A stretch of DNA of 64,000 bases from an uncultured Planctomycetaceae bacterium. Its GTDB lineage: Bacteria > Planctomycetota > Planctomycetia > Planctomycetales > Planctomycetaceae. Where the stretch lies: positions 1-64,000 of the forward strand of contig CAIOKE010000363.1 of assembly GCA_903858815.1 (NCBI GenBank), in the 5' to 3' direction. A program made the position numbers and the translations under genes. Under the pieces are notes generated by a model, which worked only from the letters and a program-made list of their open reading frames with translations, was not told where the DNA came from and ran no database searches. Shown piece after piece: positions 20,375 to 30,414 of the stretch (positions are counted from its first letter, which is position 1; each line of letters starts with the position of its first letter).

Positions 20375-21508
20375 TTGATGGCTGGGCGGCGTGAACCGGA
20401 TCGGGGTCAGGCATCCGTATCATCGGGCGAGCGGTTGTTATCGCTGGATGCGCTGCGTGGTTTTGACATGTTCTGGATCATGGGCGGGGATACTCTGGCT
20501 GTCGTTGCGCTCAGTATGCTTCCCTTTCCGGCGGCAAAAGCGCTGCGGTGGCAGTTTGAGCATGTGGAGTGGGCGGGTTTTGTGTTCTATGATCTGATTT
20601 TCCCGCTGTTTCTGTTTCTGGTGGGGTGTGTGATACCGTATTCGCTGCAGAAGTATCAGTCTCAGCCAGGTGCTGCAGCGTGGCGAATACTGCGGCGTGT
20701 GGTGTTGCTGGTGCTGTTGGGTTTGGTAGCGAACGGATTATTGAACCTGCGTCCGGACAGTCTGCGATACTGTGGTGTGCTGCAGCGAATTGGTGTGTGT
20801 TACGGGGTGGCGGCATTTTTCTATCTGCGATTTCGTGTGCGAGGCCTGTCGTTGCTGACAGCGGGGATCCTGCTGGGATATTGGGCGGTCCTGGCGCTGG
20901 TACCGGCGCCGGGAGGTAATCCTGGGGATTACACGAAGGCGGGTAATCTGGCTGGCTGGCTGGATCGTCGATTGTTGCCGGGTCAGATTCCTGCGCAGTG
21001 GTATGGTTTTGGGGACAACGAGGGTTTGTTGTCGACGATTCCGGCGGTGGCGACAGCGTTGCTGGGCGTATTGGCCGGTGTGTGGCTGAAGAGCGGTCGA
21101 TCGGGGTTTCTGAAAGCGGCTGGTCTGGCGGCAGCCGGAGTGGTTCTGGTGTTTGCGGGTTATGAGTGGGCGCGCTGGTTTCCGATCATCAAGAACATCT
21201 GGACCAGTTCTTTTGTGCTGGTGGCCGGGGGTTTCAGTCTGTTGCTGTTGAGTGTGTTTTATCTGGTGATCGATGTGTGGGGTCTGCGTCGTCCGGCGTT
21301 TTTCTGGGAGGTGATCGGAGTCAATGCGATCGCGATTTACATGGTGCCGCGATTCGTGGAATTCGACAACATCGCCGGTTTTTTTCTGGGTGGTCTGGCA
21401 GTGCGTTCCGGGATGTGGGGTTCGCTGATTATGGCGACGGGCGCGATTGCGGCGCAGTGGCTGTTTCTGTGGTGGTTGTATCGCAGCCGGACTTTTCTGC
21501 GTTTGTGA
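20375..21508 (+). CDS. Heparan-alpha-glucosaminide N-acetyltransferase-like (DUF5009) membrane protein
   Basis: LSLDALRGFDMFWIMGGD; FVFYDLIFPLFLFLVGCVIPYSLQK; RILRRVVLLVLLGLVANG. Confidence 0.85.
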   Translation: MMAGRREPDRGQASVSSGERLLSLDALRGFDMFWIMGGDTLAVVALSMLPFPAAKALRWQFEHVEWAGFVFYDLIFPLFLFLVGCVIPYSLQKYQSQPGAAAWRILRRVVLLVLLGLVANGLLNLRPDSLRYCGVLQRIGVCYGVAAFFYLRFRVRGLSLLTAGILLGYWAVLALVPAPGGNPGDYTKAGNLAGWLDRRLLPGQIPAQWYGFGDNEGLLSTIPAVATALLGVLAGVWLKSGRSGFLKAAGLAAAGVVLVFAGYEWARWFPIIKNIWTSSFVLVAGGFSLLLLSVFYLVIDVWGLRRPAFFWEVIGVNAIAIYMVPRFVEFDNIAGFFLGGLAVRSGMWGSLIMATGAIAAQWLFLWWLYRSRTFLRL

Positions 21509-21531
21509 GCTGGTTTGTGGCGGGCTGTTGA

Positions 21532-22476
21532 TCAGCTGTTTTGTTGATGCAGTTCAGCGGCCAGTCGCAGGGCACCTTCTGCGGCGTTGTGTACGACAGT
21601 GACGACAGGGCAGTATCGTTGATTGTGACTGAGGTGCTGGACGACGGCCTGCAGCAGGGCGGGTTGTTGTGTCAGGACGGCACCGGCAGCGGCCAGTGGA
21701 AGCTGTTGTGGCAGTTTCAGTCGGTCAGCGACGGTGCGTGCCATCACGGCAAGGTCTCGGCCGGCATTTGAAATGATGCTGCTGGCGACGGCATCGTCAG
21801 CCTCGGCGAGTGTGAAGGCCAATGGTGCAAGTTCGGCAATCAGAGCGCGAGGGATTTCTGCGGAGTAGATGCGAGCGACGAGGTCGGAGGCGGTGCTGAT
21901 CTGCAGTTGTTCGCAGACCGCGGGAGCAAGTGCGGTGAGGGGGCCGCGACCATCGGCTGCGCAGACGACGGCTTTGAGAACGGCTGAACCGATTGCCCAG
22001 GCGCTGCCTTCATCACCCATCAACCAGCCCCAGCCTCCGGCGCGGGTGGAGTCCCCGCTGGCATTGCAGCCCCAGGCGAGTGATCCGGTCCCGGCGATGA
22101 GTGCCACACCGAATCCGGTGCCCGTGCCGGCGGAGAGCAGTGGCACGGCATCATTGACGACGCGAACATGGTCTGCGAGTCGGGCTTCGGAGGCCCATTG
22201 CAGGACGACACCGCGGTCGGAATCACGGTCGGCCCCGGCCAGTCCGAGGCAGGCGGCAGCGACTGTGCAGCGCGGCAGACCGGACTGTTCGAAGGCCGCA
22301 TTGACGGCGGCATCGAGATTCTGCATGGCGAGCAGCGGGCCCACAGCTCGCTGATTGGACGGGCCGGCAAAACCAGTGGCAAGAATCTGTGCAGGATTGG
22401 CGGCAGCTGCCAGCAGGGCTCGCGTTGTGGTGCCACCACCATCAATACCCAGCAGCAGTAAAGTCTCATCAGGCAT
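21532..22476 (-). CDS. BadF/BadG/N-acetylglucosamine kinase-like ATPase
   Basis: Start at MPDETLLLLGIDGGGTTTRALLA; ALIAGTGSLAWGCNASG; AGGWGWLMGDEGSAWAIG. Confidence 0.9.
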   Translation of the reverse strand: MPDETLLLLGIDGGGTTTRALLAAAANPAQILATGFAGPSNQRAVGPLLAMQNLDAAVNAAFEQSGLPRCTVAAACLGLAGADRDSDRGVVLQWASEARLADHVRVVNDAVPLLSAGTGTGFGVALIAGTGSLAWGCNASGDSTRAGGWGWLMGDEGSAWAIGSAVLKAVVCAADGRGPLTALAPAVCEQLQISTASDLVARIYSAEIPRALIAELAPLAFTLAEADDAVASSIISNAGRDLAVMARTVADRLKLPQQLPLAAAGAVLTQQPALLQAVVQHLSHNQRYCPVVTVVHNAAEGALRLAAELHQQNS

Positions 22477-22523
22477 GACGGGTGTTTCGGAAACAGGGAG
22501 CCGGCGTGAACTGCCTTCGAAGT

Positions 22524-25500
22524 CTAGTGACCGGAGCGGGTATTGAGGAGTCGATCGATGTGAGTTCTTCCGAGCAGCTGCGATTCTGCCAGCAGTTGCC
22601 AGCGATAAAGTCGTCCGAGGACGCTGTTGGATCGTACCGGAACCTGCAGGGTGACGGTCAGGGGCAGGCTGTCCAGTGTGTAGGCACTGAGCTGGCTTCC
22701 GGTCTGGTTGTGTTTCAGCAGGGCGGCAATTTTCAGCAGGCTGCTGAACCATGCCGGGAAGTCTTCGTTGTAGAGATGAATGGAAGCTTCGATGAGCTGC
22801 AGGGTGGCATCGTCACGATTCTGATTGAGCTGACGAGCGTGTGTGATTGACTGCAGGGCTGCATCGGGCAGTCCATTATGAATTTCAGCCAAAGCACGGG
22901 TTTGCCATGCCGCCGGGGAGGCTGGCAGTTTCCGGGTCGCCTGCTGGGCGGCGTCCAGTGCCAGTGCAGCGCAGCGGATATCTGCGAAACCCAGCAGCAG
23001 CCAATGGATTTGGTTGAGATCGTTGATTGTGGTTGGGGCCGGTTGCCATTGATCAGAGTTCCGGGTTGGAGAGTCTGGTCTGTCAGCGCCGCCGGTGCGT
23101 TGCAGGCGATCATTCAGCAGTCGCAGAACCAGCCCGGTGAAATTCGACTCTGCGGCGTCTTTCAGGGACGCCATGAGTTCCCGAGTGCGAGCGGGTGTTT
23201 CGACCTCGCTGAGAGCCAGCAGTTCGTTCAGCAGGCAGGAGGGGTGTTGTCCGGCTGCAGGTGATTGCTGCAGCAGCTGCAGGGCCTGTTGAGGCTGCTT
23301 CTGCCGCAGCAGCAGTGAGGCCTGCAGTGCAGTGACGGAGGGGCTGTGAGCATCCAGTTGCTGCAGCCAGTGCAGGGGCTGTCGGACCACGTCATAGCAG
23401 CCCAGTTCCAGTGCATCGCAGCAGAAATTTGCGAGGAGCGGAGTCAGTGTGGAGCTGGCGCTGTTGTGAGTGGCGGGAGTGCTGCGGATCCAGCGAGCCA
23501 GCAGGTTGAGTGTTCTGGCGGGCAGGGGTGTGGTGACGGGAGAGAACCTGAGGTGGCTGACGCCGGCAGTTTGTGGGGTGTTTGGGGGAGTGCCGGGTGC
23601 AGCAACCGGAATACGAGGCAGTCCGGCCTGGGAGTAGGCCTCGGCCAGTTCCGGCAGATTGATGCAGAAGAGGCTGCTGGATGTCTGACCGATGGAGTGG
23701 ATGAACAGTCTCTGATCATGATCGGCAAACAGCACGTTTCCGGTATGGTCGGCTTTCAGTGGCAGAGTCATGAGGATCTGTCCGGAGGGTACATCCAGCA
23801 GTTGCAGTTCGCGCTGCAGCTGATGGCAGCAGCAGACGGCCAGCATTTTCCCGGAGCTTGAGAAATCCGCGAACTCGGCGGCAGCGGGCAGCGAGAACAG
23901 GAGGCTGCTGTCAGCAAGCTGGCGAACCTCGGACTGCAGGGCAGGGGAATCTGGATCGGGAATCGTCAGCAGCACCAGTTTTTCGTCGGGAGAAAACGTG
24001 GCACTGGTCCCTTTTGGAAATTCATCGCGGGCAGTCCGGGTCTGGCAGTCAAACAGGATTGAGGTGGCTTTGCGGCGAGAGCAGAGTAGGTAACGTCCGG
24101 AGCTGCTGACGGAAATGATGGACGCCAGATCTGACGGCAGCAGTTGCACGGCAAAGGGGTTGTCAGTGGGGCTGCGCTGCAGTTGACCGGTCAGACTCTG
24201 GGTGAAGATCCAGCGTCCATCCGGAGACAGTTTCTGCATTTCACAGCGAAAGGGCAGTCTGAGGCGTGATTCTGTCTGCAGCAGCAGCGTGTTATTATCT
24301 GTCAGCTGCGGGTGAATCTGCCAGATGGAATTTCCGCGAGAATCGGCTGAGGTCAGACCGGTTTCTGACCACATCAGCTCAGAAACGTATGGCAGAGCTG
24401 ACGTGCGTTCGATGGGCAAATCTGCAGCGAACGTGGTGCCGGTCTGAAGATTCAGCAGCAGGCCTGGAATGCCGCGCACATTGGCGGCGACAAAAGGCAG
24501 TTGTCTGGAAGCTGTTATGCTGGGTGTGGAAATGAATCCCGGCTGATCGACAGAGATTTCGCGAATGATTTCCGGATCATTGAGGCGGGCTTTGACGACG
24601 TGACCATCGTGCCAGAGCAGCCCGATGTCATTCCCGCTGAGGCTCCATGCATGATCCACACCTGTGCTGCCCCAGATCCACGGAGCGGTCAAGGTGTATC
24701 CATCGTCGATTCTGGTCAGCAGCAACGTCGGCTGTCGGCTGGCCACAGAGGACCACGCGCTGGCAGCCAGCCAGCGTCCATCGGGTGAAAATCGGCAGTG
24801 GGTCAGGCCCACGCTGGCAGCAAAGGTTTTGATCGGTTTCAGTGACGGCCATGCGACAAGTTCTATTTCCATCAGTTCATCATGGAATGCCATCTGCTGG
24901 CCTGACGGATGCCAGTCAAAGCCCGAGATGCCGTGCCGAGGCAGTCGCTGTTCCACAAGTCCGGTCTTCAGATTCAGGAAGCTGATTTCGTGATATGGGC
25001 CTGCGATGACAGCGAGGATGGGCTGATGCGGGTGTGGTCGCAGCTGCAGTTCCAGCAGCGGTCCGACACAGGGGTAGTGCTGCAGCAGGGTCCCTGTCTG
25101 CAGGTCAAATCGCAGGATGGAGCCATCAGCGTCGGCGGCAACGAACTGTTGCCCGCCGGGAAGGAAGGCGAGGCCGGTGGGGGATGTGCCGACAACCTTC
25201 CAGCGGAGGACCGGATTGTCAGCCGTCAGATCCCAGCAGGTCAGTTGCTGAGGAGTTTCGGGAGTCTGCTGTTCGTCCGGTAATTTCGGAGCGGGGCCAC
25301 TGACCAGCAGACAGCAGGCATCCTGTGAGACGGCATAGTCGAGCGGACGGATGTGCTCGGGAATTGTGGCCAGCAGTCGACCGTCGTTTTCCGCATCACG
25401 CACATTCAGTTTTCCATCGGCTGTGCTTTCGATGATTCTGCGGAAGTCGCGGGAGACCGTATAGGACTTCAGATTCCAGGCGCGGGGGACTTCCGGCACA

Positions 25501-26999
25501 AGAATTTCGGGGGTATCGAGGATGGAGGTCAGGCTGCTGCGGTATTCCTCGAGGAGGTAATTGAGTGCCGGAGTCTGCCGAATGATCTTCATGGCTGCGG
25601 CATAGTTGCTCAAAGCTCGGGTGCGTTGTCCGGGCTGTCGGGAGCTGGCGATGTCAATAGCTTCGGTGATCAGCTTCCGGCAGGTGCTTTCCTGTTCGGC
25701 CCGATACAGGTAGCTGTTGTAGATCAGCAGTGTGAACAGAGAGGCCAGCAGGACCGTGGTGAACAGGATCGAAGCAGTGAAGGTTTTGTGCTGACAGATG
25801 AGTCGCCATGCCAGTTCCGGTGTGGCGACGGGGCGGGCCATGATGGGGCGTCCATCCACGAATCGCTGCAGGTCATTGGCGAGTTCCTGAGCGGACAGGT
25901 AGCGGTCCTGTGGCTGCAGTGCCATGGCCTTTTCGGTGATGACGATCAGGTCGCGGGGGATATCGGGATCGTGGCTGCGGAGCGGGGGGTATTCACCGGT
26001 GCGGATGCGCTGGCGCAGGCTGCGTGGGCTGTCGTCACTGAAGGCGGGCGTCAGGGCCAGCATTTCGTAGAGTGTGACACCGAGTGAGTACACGTCTGAG
26101 AGTTTTGTAGCTTCGCCGTCACAGTGTTCCGGTGACATGTATCGCAGGGTTCCGGGGGCCTGCCCGGGCAGGGAGATGGCGGCACGTTCGGAGCGTCGCG
26201 CCAGCCCGAAATCTGTCAGCCAGATGCGGTGACTGCCATCGATGAGGAAGTTGGATGGTTTCAGGTCACGGTGCAGAACATTGTGTTCGTGGGCGAAGTG
26301 GACGGCGGTGGCTGCCTGCTGCATCCACTGAGCGATCCGGCGATAGCCATGTGCCGGAACCTCGCGACAGTACTTTTTCTGTGCTGTGCTGTCGTGGCGT
26401 GAAGTGGCGGAGCTCTGCGGGGGTGTCGCTGGGGAGGGCGCGGGTGCTGGTGTGAGTGCCCCCGGCGATTTTCTGCGAACACTTCCGCGCTGTTGTTTCC
26501 AGAGGTCTATGATCGTGGCCAGCGAGCAACCTTCGATGAACTGCATGATGAACCACGGTCGTGGGGCATCAGAGTGAATTTCATGCACCGGGACAATGTG
26601 GTCGTGGACCAGCAGCGAGGCGATGCGGGCTTCTTCGAGGAAACGCTGGCTGGAGTTGCCCCATCCGGATGTCTGGTGCTGCAGAACTTTGATGGCAACG
26701 GGGCGGTCGAGGCTGAGCTGGTGGTATTTCCAGACGGCACCCATGCCTCCGGAACCGATCAGTTCGATCATCTGCAGGTCAGGGCCTGTTTCCGGCGGTT
26801 GTGGTGTGGGAGATTGCTCGCTGGAAACTTTTACCAGTCCAGTGATTGTTTTGAGAAATGGCAGGAGGTGTTCGGCCAGTTGTGGGTATTTGCGAGCGTA
26901 CTCAGAGGGTGTCGGTTGTTCACCGTTACGGAGGCGTTCTTCAAACTCTTCAGCAATCTGATCCAGCAGCAGGTCCTCTGAGGATGATGTCGTGCTCAT
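22524..26999 (-). CDS. Large Ser/Thr protein kinase with C-terminal beta-propeller-like and TPR-like regions
   Basis: 1491 aa; VLHRDLKPSNFLIDGSHRIWLTDFGLARR; GTLRYMSPEH; TM around ILFTTVLLASLFTLLIYNSYLY; repeated FSPDGRWL-type motifs. Confidence 0.93.
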   Translation of the reverse strand: MSTTSSSEDLLLDQIAEEFEERLRNGEQPTPSEYARKYPQLAEHLLPFLKTITGLVKVSSEQSPTPQPPETGPDLQMIELIGSGGMGAVWKYHQLSLDRPVAIKVLQHQTSGWGNSSQRFLEEARIASLLVHDHIVPVHEIHSDAPRPWFIMQFIEGCSLATIIDLWKQQRGSVRRKSPGALTPAPAPSPATPPQSSATSRHDSTAQKKYCREVPAHGYRRIAQWMQQAATAVHFAHEHNVLHRDLKPSNFLIDGSHRIWLTDFGLARRSERAAISLPGQAPGTLRYMSPEHCDGEATKLSDVYSLGVTLYEMLALTPAFSDDSPRSLRQRIRTGEYPPLRSHDPDIPRDLIVITEKAMALQPQDRYLSAQELANDLQRFVDGRPIMARPVATPELAWRLICQHKTFTASILFTTVLLASLFTLLIYNSYLYRAEQESTCRKLITEAIDIASSRQPGQRTRALSNYAAAMKIIRQTPALNYLLEEYRSSLTSILDTPEILVPEVPRAWNLKSYTVSRDFRRIIESTADGKLNVRDAENDGRLLATIPEHIRPLDYAVSQDACCLLVSGPAPKLPDEQQTPETPQQLTCWDLTADNPVLRWKVVGTSPTGLAFLPGGQQFVAADADGSILRFDLQTGTLLQHYPCVGPLLELQLRPHPHQPILAVIAGPYHEISFLNLKTGLVEQRLPRHGISGFDWHPSGQQMAFHDELMEIELVAWPSLKPIKTFAASVGLTHCRFSPDGRWLAASAWSSVASRQPTLLLTRIDDGYTLTAPWIWGSTGVDHAWSLSGNDIGLLWHDGHVVKARLNDPEIIREISVDQPGFISTPSITASRQLPFVAANVRGIPGLLLNLQTGTTFAADLPIERTSALPYVSELMWSETGLTSADSRGNSIWQIHPQLTDNNTLLLQTESRLRLPFRCEMQKLSPDGRWIFTQSLTGQLQRSPTDNPFAVQLLPSDLASIISVSSSGRYLLCSRRKATSILFDCQTRTARDEFPKGTSATFSPDEKLVLLTIPDPDSPALQSEVRQLADSSLLFSLPAAAEFADFSSSGKMLAVCCCHQLQRELQLLDVPSGQILMTLPLKADHTGNVLFADHDQRLFIHSIGQTSSSLFCINLPELAEAYSQAGLPRIPVAAPGTPPNTPQTAGVSHLRFSPVTTPLPARTLNLLARWIRSTPATHNSASSTLTPLLANFCCDALELGCYDVVRQPLHWLQQLDAHSPSVTALQASLLLRQKQPQQALQLLQQSPAAGQHPSCLLNELLALSEVETPARTRELMASLKDAAESNFTGLVLRLLNDRLQRTGGADRPDSPTRNSDQWQPAPTTINDLNQIHWLLLGFADIRCAALALDAAQQATRKLPASPAAWQTRALAEIHNGLPDAALQSITHARQLNQNRDDATLQLIEASIHLYNEDFPAWFSSLLKIAALLKHNQTGSQLSAYTLDSLPLTVTLQVPVRSNSVLGRLYRWQLLAESQLLGRTHIDRLLNTRSGH

Positions 27000-27298
27000 A
27001 GGTACCTGCTTTCGGCGTAATTGACAGGATTGCTGTGGGGCGAGCTCTCAGGGTGTATCAGGGTAAAGCCTAATTCTGGTGTGCTGAAAAGCAAGGGAAT
27101 GGCGGATTGTGGTGGGTGTATACCGGCAGAGATTCTGACGTACCTGCGGGTTGTGCGTCCGGGATCCTGTTTGCGGAGCCGTTTTGTGTGGCCTCGGGAT
27201 TGTGATTTGTGTCAACTGCTGCAATCCTACAAGTCGATCTGCAGCAGGCTGGATGTCTCGGGATGCGACGCGAACGTGGACGAATTGTCGGTAACAAC

Positions 27299-27958
27299 AT
27301 GACTGAACAGCGTAGCGATGATGAAGTGTTGCGGCTTTTTGAGGCGGCGCTTGCGGGTGATCTGCAGGCCTTCGGGGATCTGTTACAGATTTTTCGTCCG
27401 CAGTTAACAGCCTTTCTGGATCAGCGTATCGGTGCTCTGCTGCGAGTGCGTGCGGACGCCTCTGATGTGGTGCAGGAGATTGCACTGCGGGGGTTGGGGG
27501 GTACGGCATCAGTTCAGTTTCTGCGGTCTCTGGGGCCGCTGGGTTGTCTGAAGATTCTGGCCAGTCATCGTCTGGCAGAGGTGTGTCGTCGAACTTTCAG
27601 TGAGCGGCGAAATCCGAATCGGGAGCATGGTGGGGATTCGGCGGGTTCGCAGAGCTTTGCTCTGGCTGAGTGGTTTGTGGATTCGCTGCCATCGCCCTCA
27701 GAAGTCGCACAGCGATCAGAGGAGGTTCTGCTGTTATGGGAAACGTTGAATAGTCTGGAGCCGGATGATCTGCAGCTGCTGATCTGGGTGTATTTTGAGC
27801 AGAGGAAGCGACGTGAAGTCGCGGAGCTGCTGGGAATTTCCGAGGATACAGCCCGCCAGAGAGTCAGGCGGGCTGTATCGAAACTGACCGTTCTGATGAA
27901 TCGTCGGGGTTTTGGTGAGCCGCCGGACTGGAAGTCCGCGGGGGTCGATGTGGATTAG
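27299..27958 (+). CDS. ECF-type RNA polymerase sigma factor
   Basis: MTEQRSDDEVLRLFEAALAGDLQAFGDLL; DASDVVQEIALRGL; EVAELLGISEDTARQRVRRAVSKL. Confidence 0.88.
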   Translation: MTEQRSDDEVLRLFEAALAGDLQAFGDLLQIFRPQLTAFLDQRIGALLRVRADASDVVQEIALRGLGGTASVQFLRSLGPLGCLKILASHRLAEVCRRTFSERRNPNREHGGDSAGSQSFALAEWFVDSLPSPSEVAQRSEEVLLLWETLNSLEPDDLQLLIWVYFEQRKRREVAELLGISEDTARQRVRRAVSKLTVLMNRRGFGEPPDWKSAGVDVD

Positions 27959-29156
27959 TGCAGTCAGGAGTGCAGGTGCAGTGTCAGAAGAGCCGGTTGT
28001 GCGAATGGGAGAGACGTCTGCTGGCGTAACCCGTCCCAGTGTGTCACCGATCTACCAGACCACAGCGTTTGACGTGCCTGATCTGGAAATTCTGCAGCAG
28101 CTGTATACCGGTCAGTTGACGGGTGACATCTACACTCGTGACAGCAATCCCGGGATGCGTGCGCTGGCGCAGTCGATTGCCGATCTTGAGCAGACGGAAG
28201 CCGGGGCAGTGTTTGCATCCGGCATGGGGGCACTCGGCAGTATTTTTCTGACGTTGCTGTCGGCCGGTGATCATGTGCTGACAGCGCAGTCCTTGTATGG
28301 CAAGACGCTGCAGCTGGCTTCGCGGATGCAGCGTTTCGGGATTTCTGTGTCGGCCTTTGATGTCAGCAGTCCCGATCAGCTGACGGCCCAACTGCAACCC
28401 AATACTCGCTTTGTGCTGGTGGAGACTGTGGCCAATCCGCTGCTGGAGGTGGCCGATATTCCGGCCCTTGTCGCGGCAGCCGGTGCTGTGCCGTTGATTG
28501 TCGATTCCACCTTTACAACTCCGGAACTGATTCGTCCGTGTGGACTGGGTGCCGCAGCCGTAATCCACAGTGCATCCAAGTATCTGAATGGTCATGGCGA
28601 TGTGATGCTGGGAGTTGCTGCGGGCAGTGCTCAACTGATGGCTCGACTGAATGAAACGGCCAGTGTCTTCGGTCAGAACGCGAATCCCTTTGAGTGCTGG
28701 CTGACGCAGCGAGGCCTGCGGACGCTGCCGCTGCGTATGCGGCAGATCTGCAGTACAGCGGGGCGACTGGCACAGTTTCTTGCGACTCATCCAGCCGTCC
28801 TGAAAGTCCATCATCCGTCGCTGCCGCAGCACCCTTCGCACTCGCTGGCGGGGCGCATGTACCCGCAGGGGACCGGGGGAATTATTGCGATTGAGCTGCA
28901 GACGGGCGGTCGCACGGGTATTGAGACTGTGAATCAGTTCATGCACAGCGTCCCGCAACTGCCGTTCTCACCCACACTCGCTGATGCACGCACGACACTG
29001 TCCCACCCGGCGCTGACATCGCATCGTTTTCTGTCGCCCGAAGTGCGGTCTGCTGCAGGAATCTCCGACGCGCTGCTGCGAATTTCGGTTGGCCTGGAAC
29101 CGCTGGATGTGCTGGTGCAGGAATTTGATGCGGGCCTGAAGACCCTGCTGAAATAG
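27948..29156 (+). CDS. Cys/Met-metabolism PLP-dependent enzyme (cystathionine gamma-synthase/lyase family)
   Basis: SPIYQTTAFDVPDL; ASGMGALGSIFLTLLSAGDHVL; HSASKYLNGHGDVMLG PLP lysine; start uncertain (27912, 27948 or a downstream GTG). Confidence 0.9.
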   Translation: MWISAVRSAGAVSEEPVVRMGETSAGVTRPSVSPIYQTTAFDVPDLEILQQLYTGQLTGDIYTRDSNPGMRALAQSIADLEQTEAGAVFASGMGALGSIFLTLLSAGDHVLTAQSLYGKTLQLASRMQRFGISVSAFDVSSPDQLTAQLQPNTRFVLVETVANPLLEVADIPALVAAAGAVPLIVDSTFTTPELIRPCGLGAAAVIHSASKYLNGHGDVMLGVAAGSAQLMARLNETASVFGQNANPFECWLTQRGLRTLPLRMRQICSTAGRLAQFLATHPAVLKVHHPSLPQHPSHSLAGRMYPQGTGGIIAIELQTGGRTGIETVNQFMHSVPQLPFSPTLADARTTLSHPALTSHRFLSPEVRSAAGISDALLRISVGLEPLDVLVQEFDAGLKTLLK

Positions 29157-29159
29157 CGG

Positions 29160-30323
29160 TCAACGCGGCGCCGGCAGCAGGCGGTGCAACAACTGATCGT
29201 ACTGATCAATGCAGTTCAGCCAGCTACAGTTTCGGCGGATCTGCAATTCTGCTTCACGCGCCATGCGGTCTGCTTTATGGGGCTGAGTGATCTGCATCAG
29301 CAGGGCAGTCGCAAGGCGTTCCGGGTTGCCGGGTTCGAACAACCGACCGGTCAACTGATCGTCCACAAGGTCCAGGCAGCCGTCGACTGCCGAAGCGATG
29401 ACCGGAGTACCAGCGGCCTGGGCTTCCAATACCACATTCGGCAGACCTTCCCAGCGAGATGACAGGACCACAACGTCTGCCATCCGAATCAGGCTGGCGG
29501 CATCCTGACGCCAGCCGGCAAACTGCACAACTTCTTCAAGACCGTGAACCCGAACTCGCTGTTCCAGCAGGCTTCTTAACCGACCCTCACCCACCAGCAG
29601 CAGTCGCACCTGCCGAGGCAGAACAGACTGCTGTGCGTACAGCATGCGGAAGGCCTGCAGCAGAGTTTCCGGATCCTTCTGCGGTTCCAGCCGACCGACG
29701 CTGAGAATCACATAGCTGGAATCATCGTAACCGAACTGTCCGCGATCTGCGGGTTCAAGTTGCGAGAGTGTTTCCCAGTCCACACCATTGCGAATAACGG
29801 ATATTCGCGAATCTGACAGGCCACTGATTTTCTGATGGGCTGCGGACACCTGCTCGCTGACAGCGACGCAGTGAGTTGTCCAGCGGGCTGTCAGTCGTTC
29901 GGTGAGTGCCACGGGCAGACGCCGATCCGCCACGCGGATACCCGAGATATGGACGGGGACGCCCGCCAGTCGACAGCCGATACGACTGGCGACATTTGCG
30001 TGATGCAGAAAGGACAGCACAGCATCGGGTGGCTGAGCCCGAAAGCTGGCCGCCAGTCGAAAGGGGGCTCGGATATCGGCGAAACCACCGCAGTTCAGAG
30101 TCTGCACCGGGATTTCGCGATCCTGCAGCTCCTGCACCAGAGGCCCTGCACCGCGCAGACAGATGACGCGCAGATTCCACCCAGCGAATGCCAGACCGCT
30201 GGCGAGGCGCACGAAGGCCCTCTCTGCACCACCAATGTCCAGTTCGGTGATCACCATACAGATCGAAGGAGTCGTGCGGCTGTTCTGAGACACCCTGGCT
30301 GCAGTTTCAAGTGAAGACTTCAA
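29160..30323 (-). CDS. GT4-family glycosyltransferase
   Basis: ELDIGGAERAFVRLASGL; VILSVGRLEPQKDPETLLQAF; SSRWEGLPNVVLEAQAAGTPVIAS. Confidence 0.93.
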   Translation of the reverse strand: MKSSLETAARVSQNSRTTPSICMVITELDIGGAERAFVRLASGLAFAGWNLRVICLRGAGPLVQELQDREIPVQTLNCGGFADIRAPFRLAASFRAQPPDAVLSFLHHANVASRIGCRLAGVPVHISGIRVADRRLPVALTERLTARWTTHCVAVSEQVSAAHQKISGLSDSRISVIRNGVDWETLSQLEPADRGQFGYDDSSYVILSVGRLEPQKDPETLLQAFRMLYAQQSVLPRQVRLLLVGEGRLRSLLEQRVRVHGLEEVVQFAGWRQDAASLIRMADVVVLSSRWEGLPNVVLEAQAAGTPVIASAVDGCLDLVDDQLTGRLFEPGNPERLATALLMQITQPHKADRMAREAELQIRRNCSWLNCIDQYDQLLHRLLPAPR

Positions 30324-30414
30324 TGGATTTCAAACCGATCCGCGAGAAACGTGGGGGCCAAAATGATACCTTGCACAGCAGCAACTGCCAGTACCCCTGC
30401 AAATTCCTGGAAGA

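Noticed and set aside
28044-28958. 304-aa antisense ORF in the PLP enzyme gene
   Set aside because: Opposite strand has intact PLP-enzyme motifs; no support for a second gene
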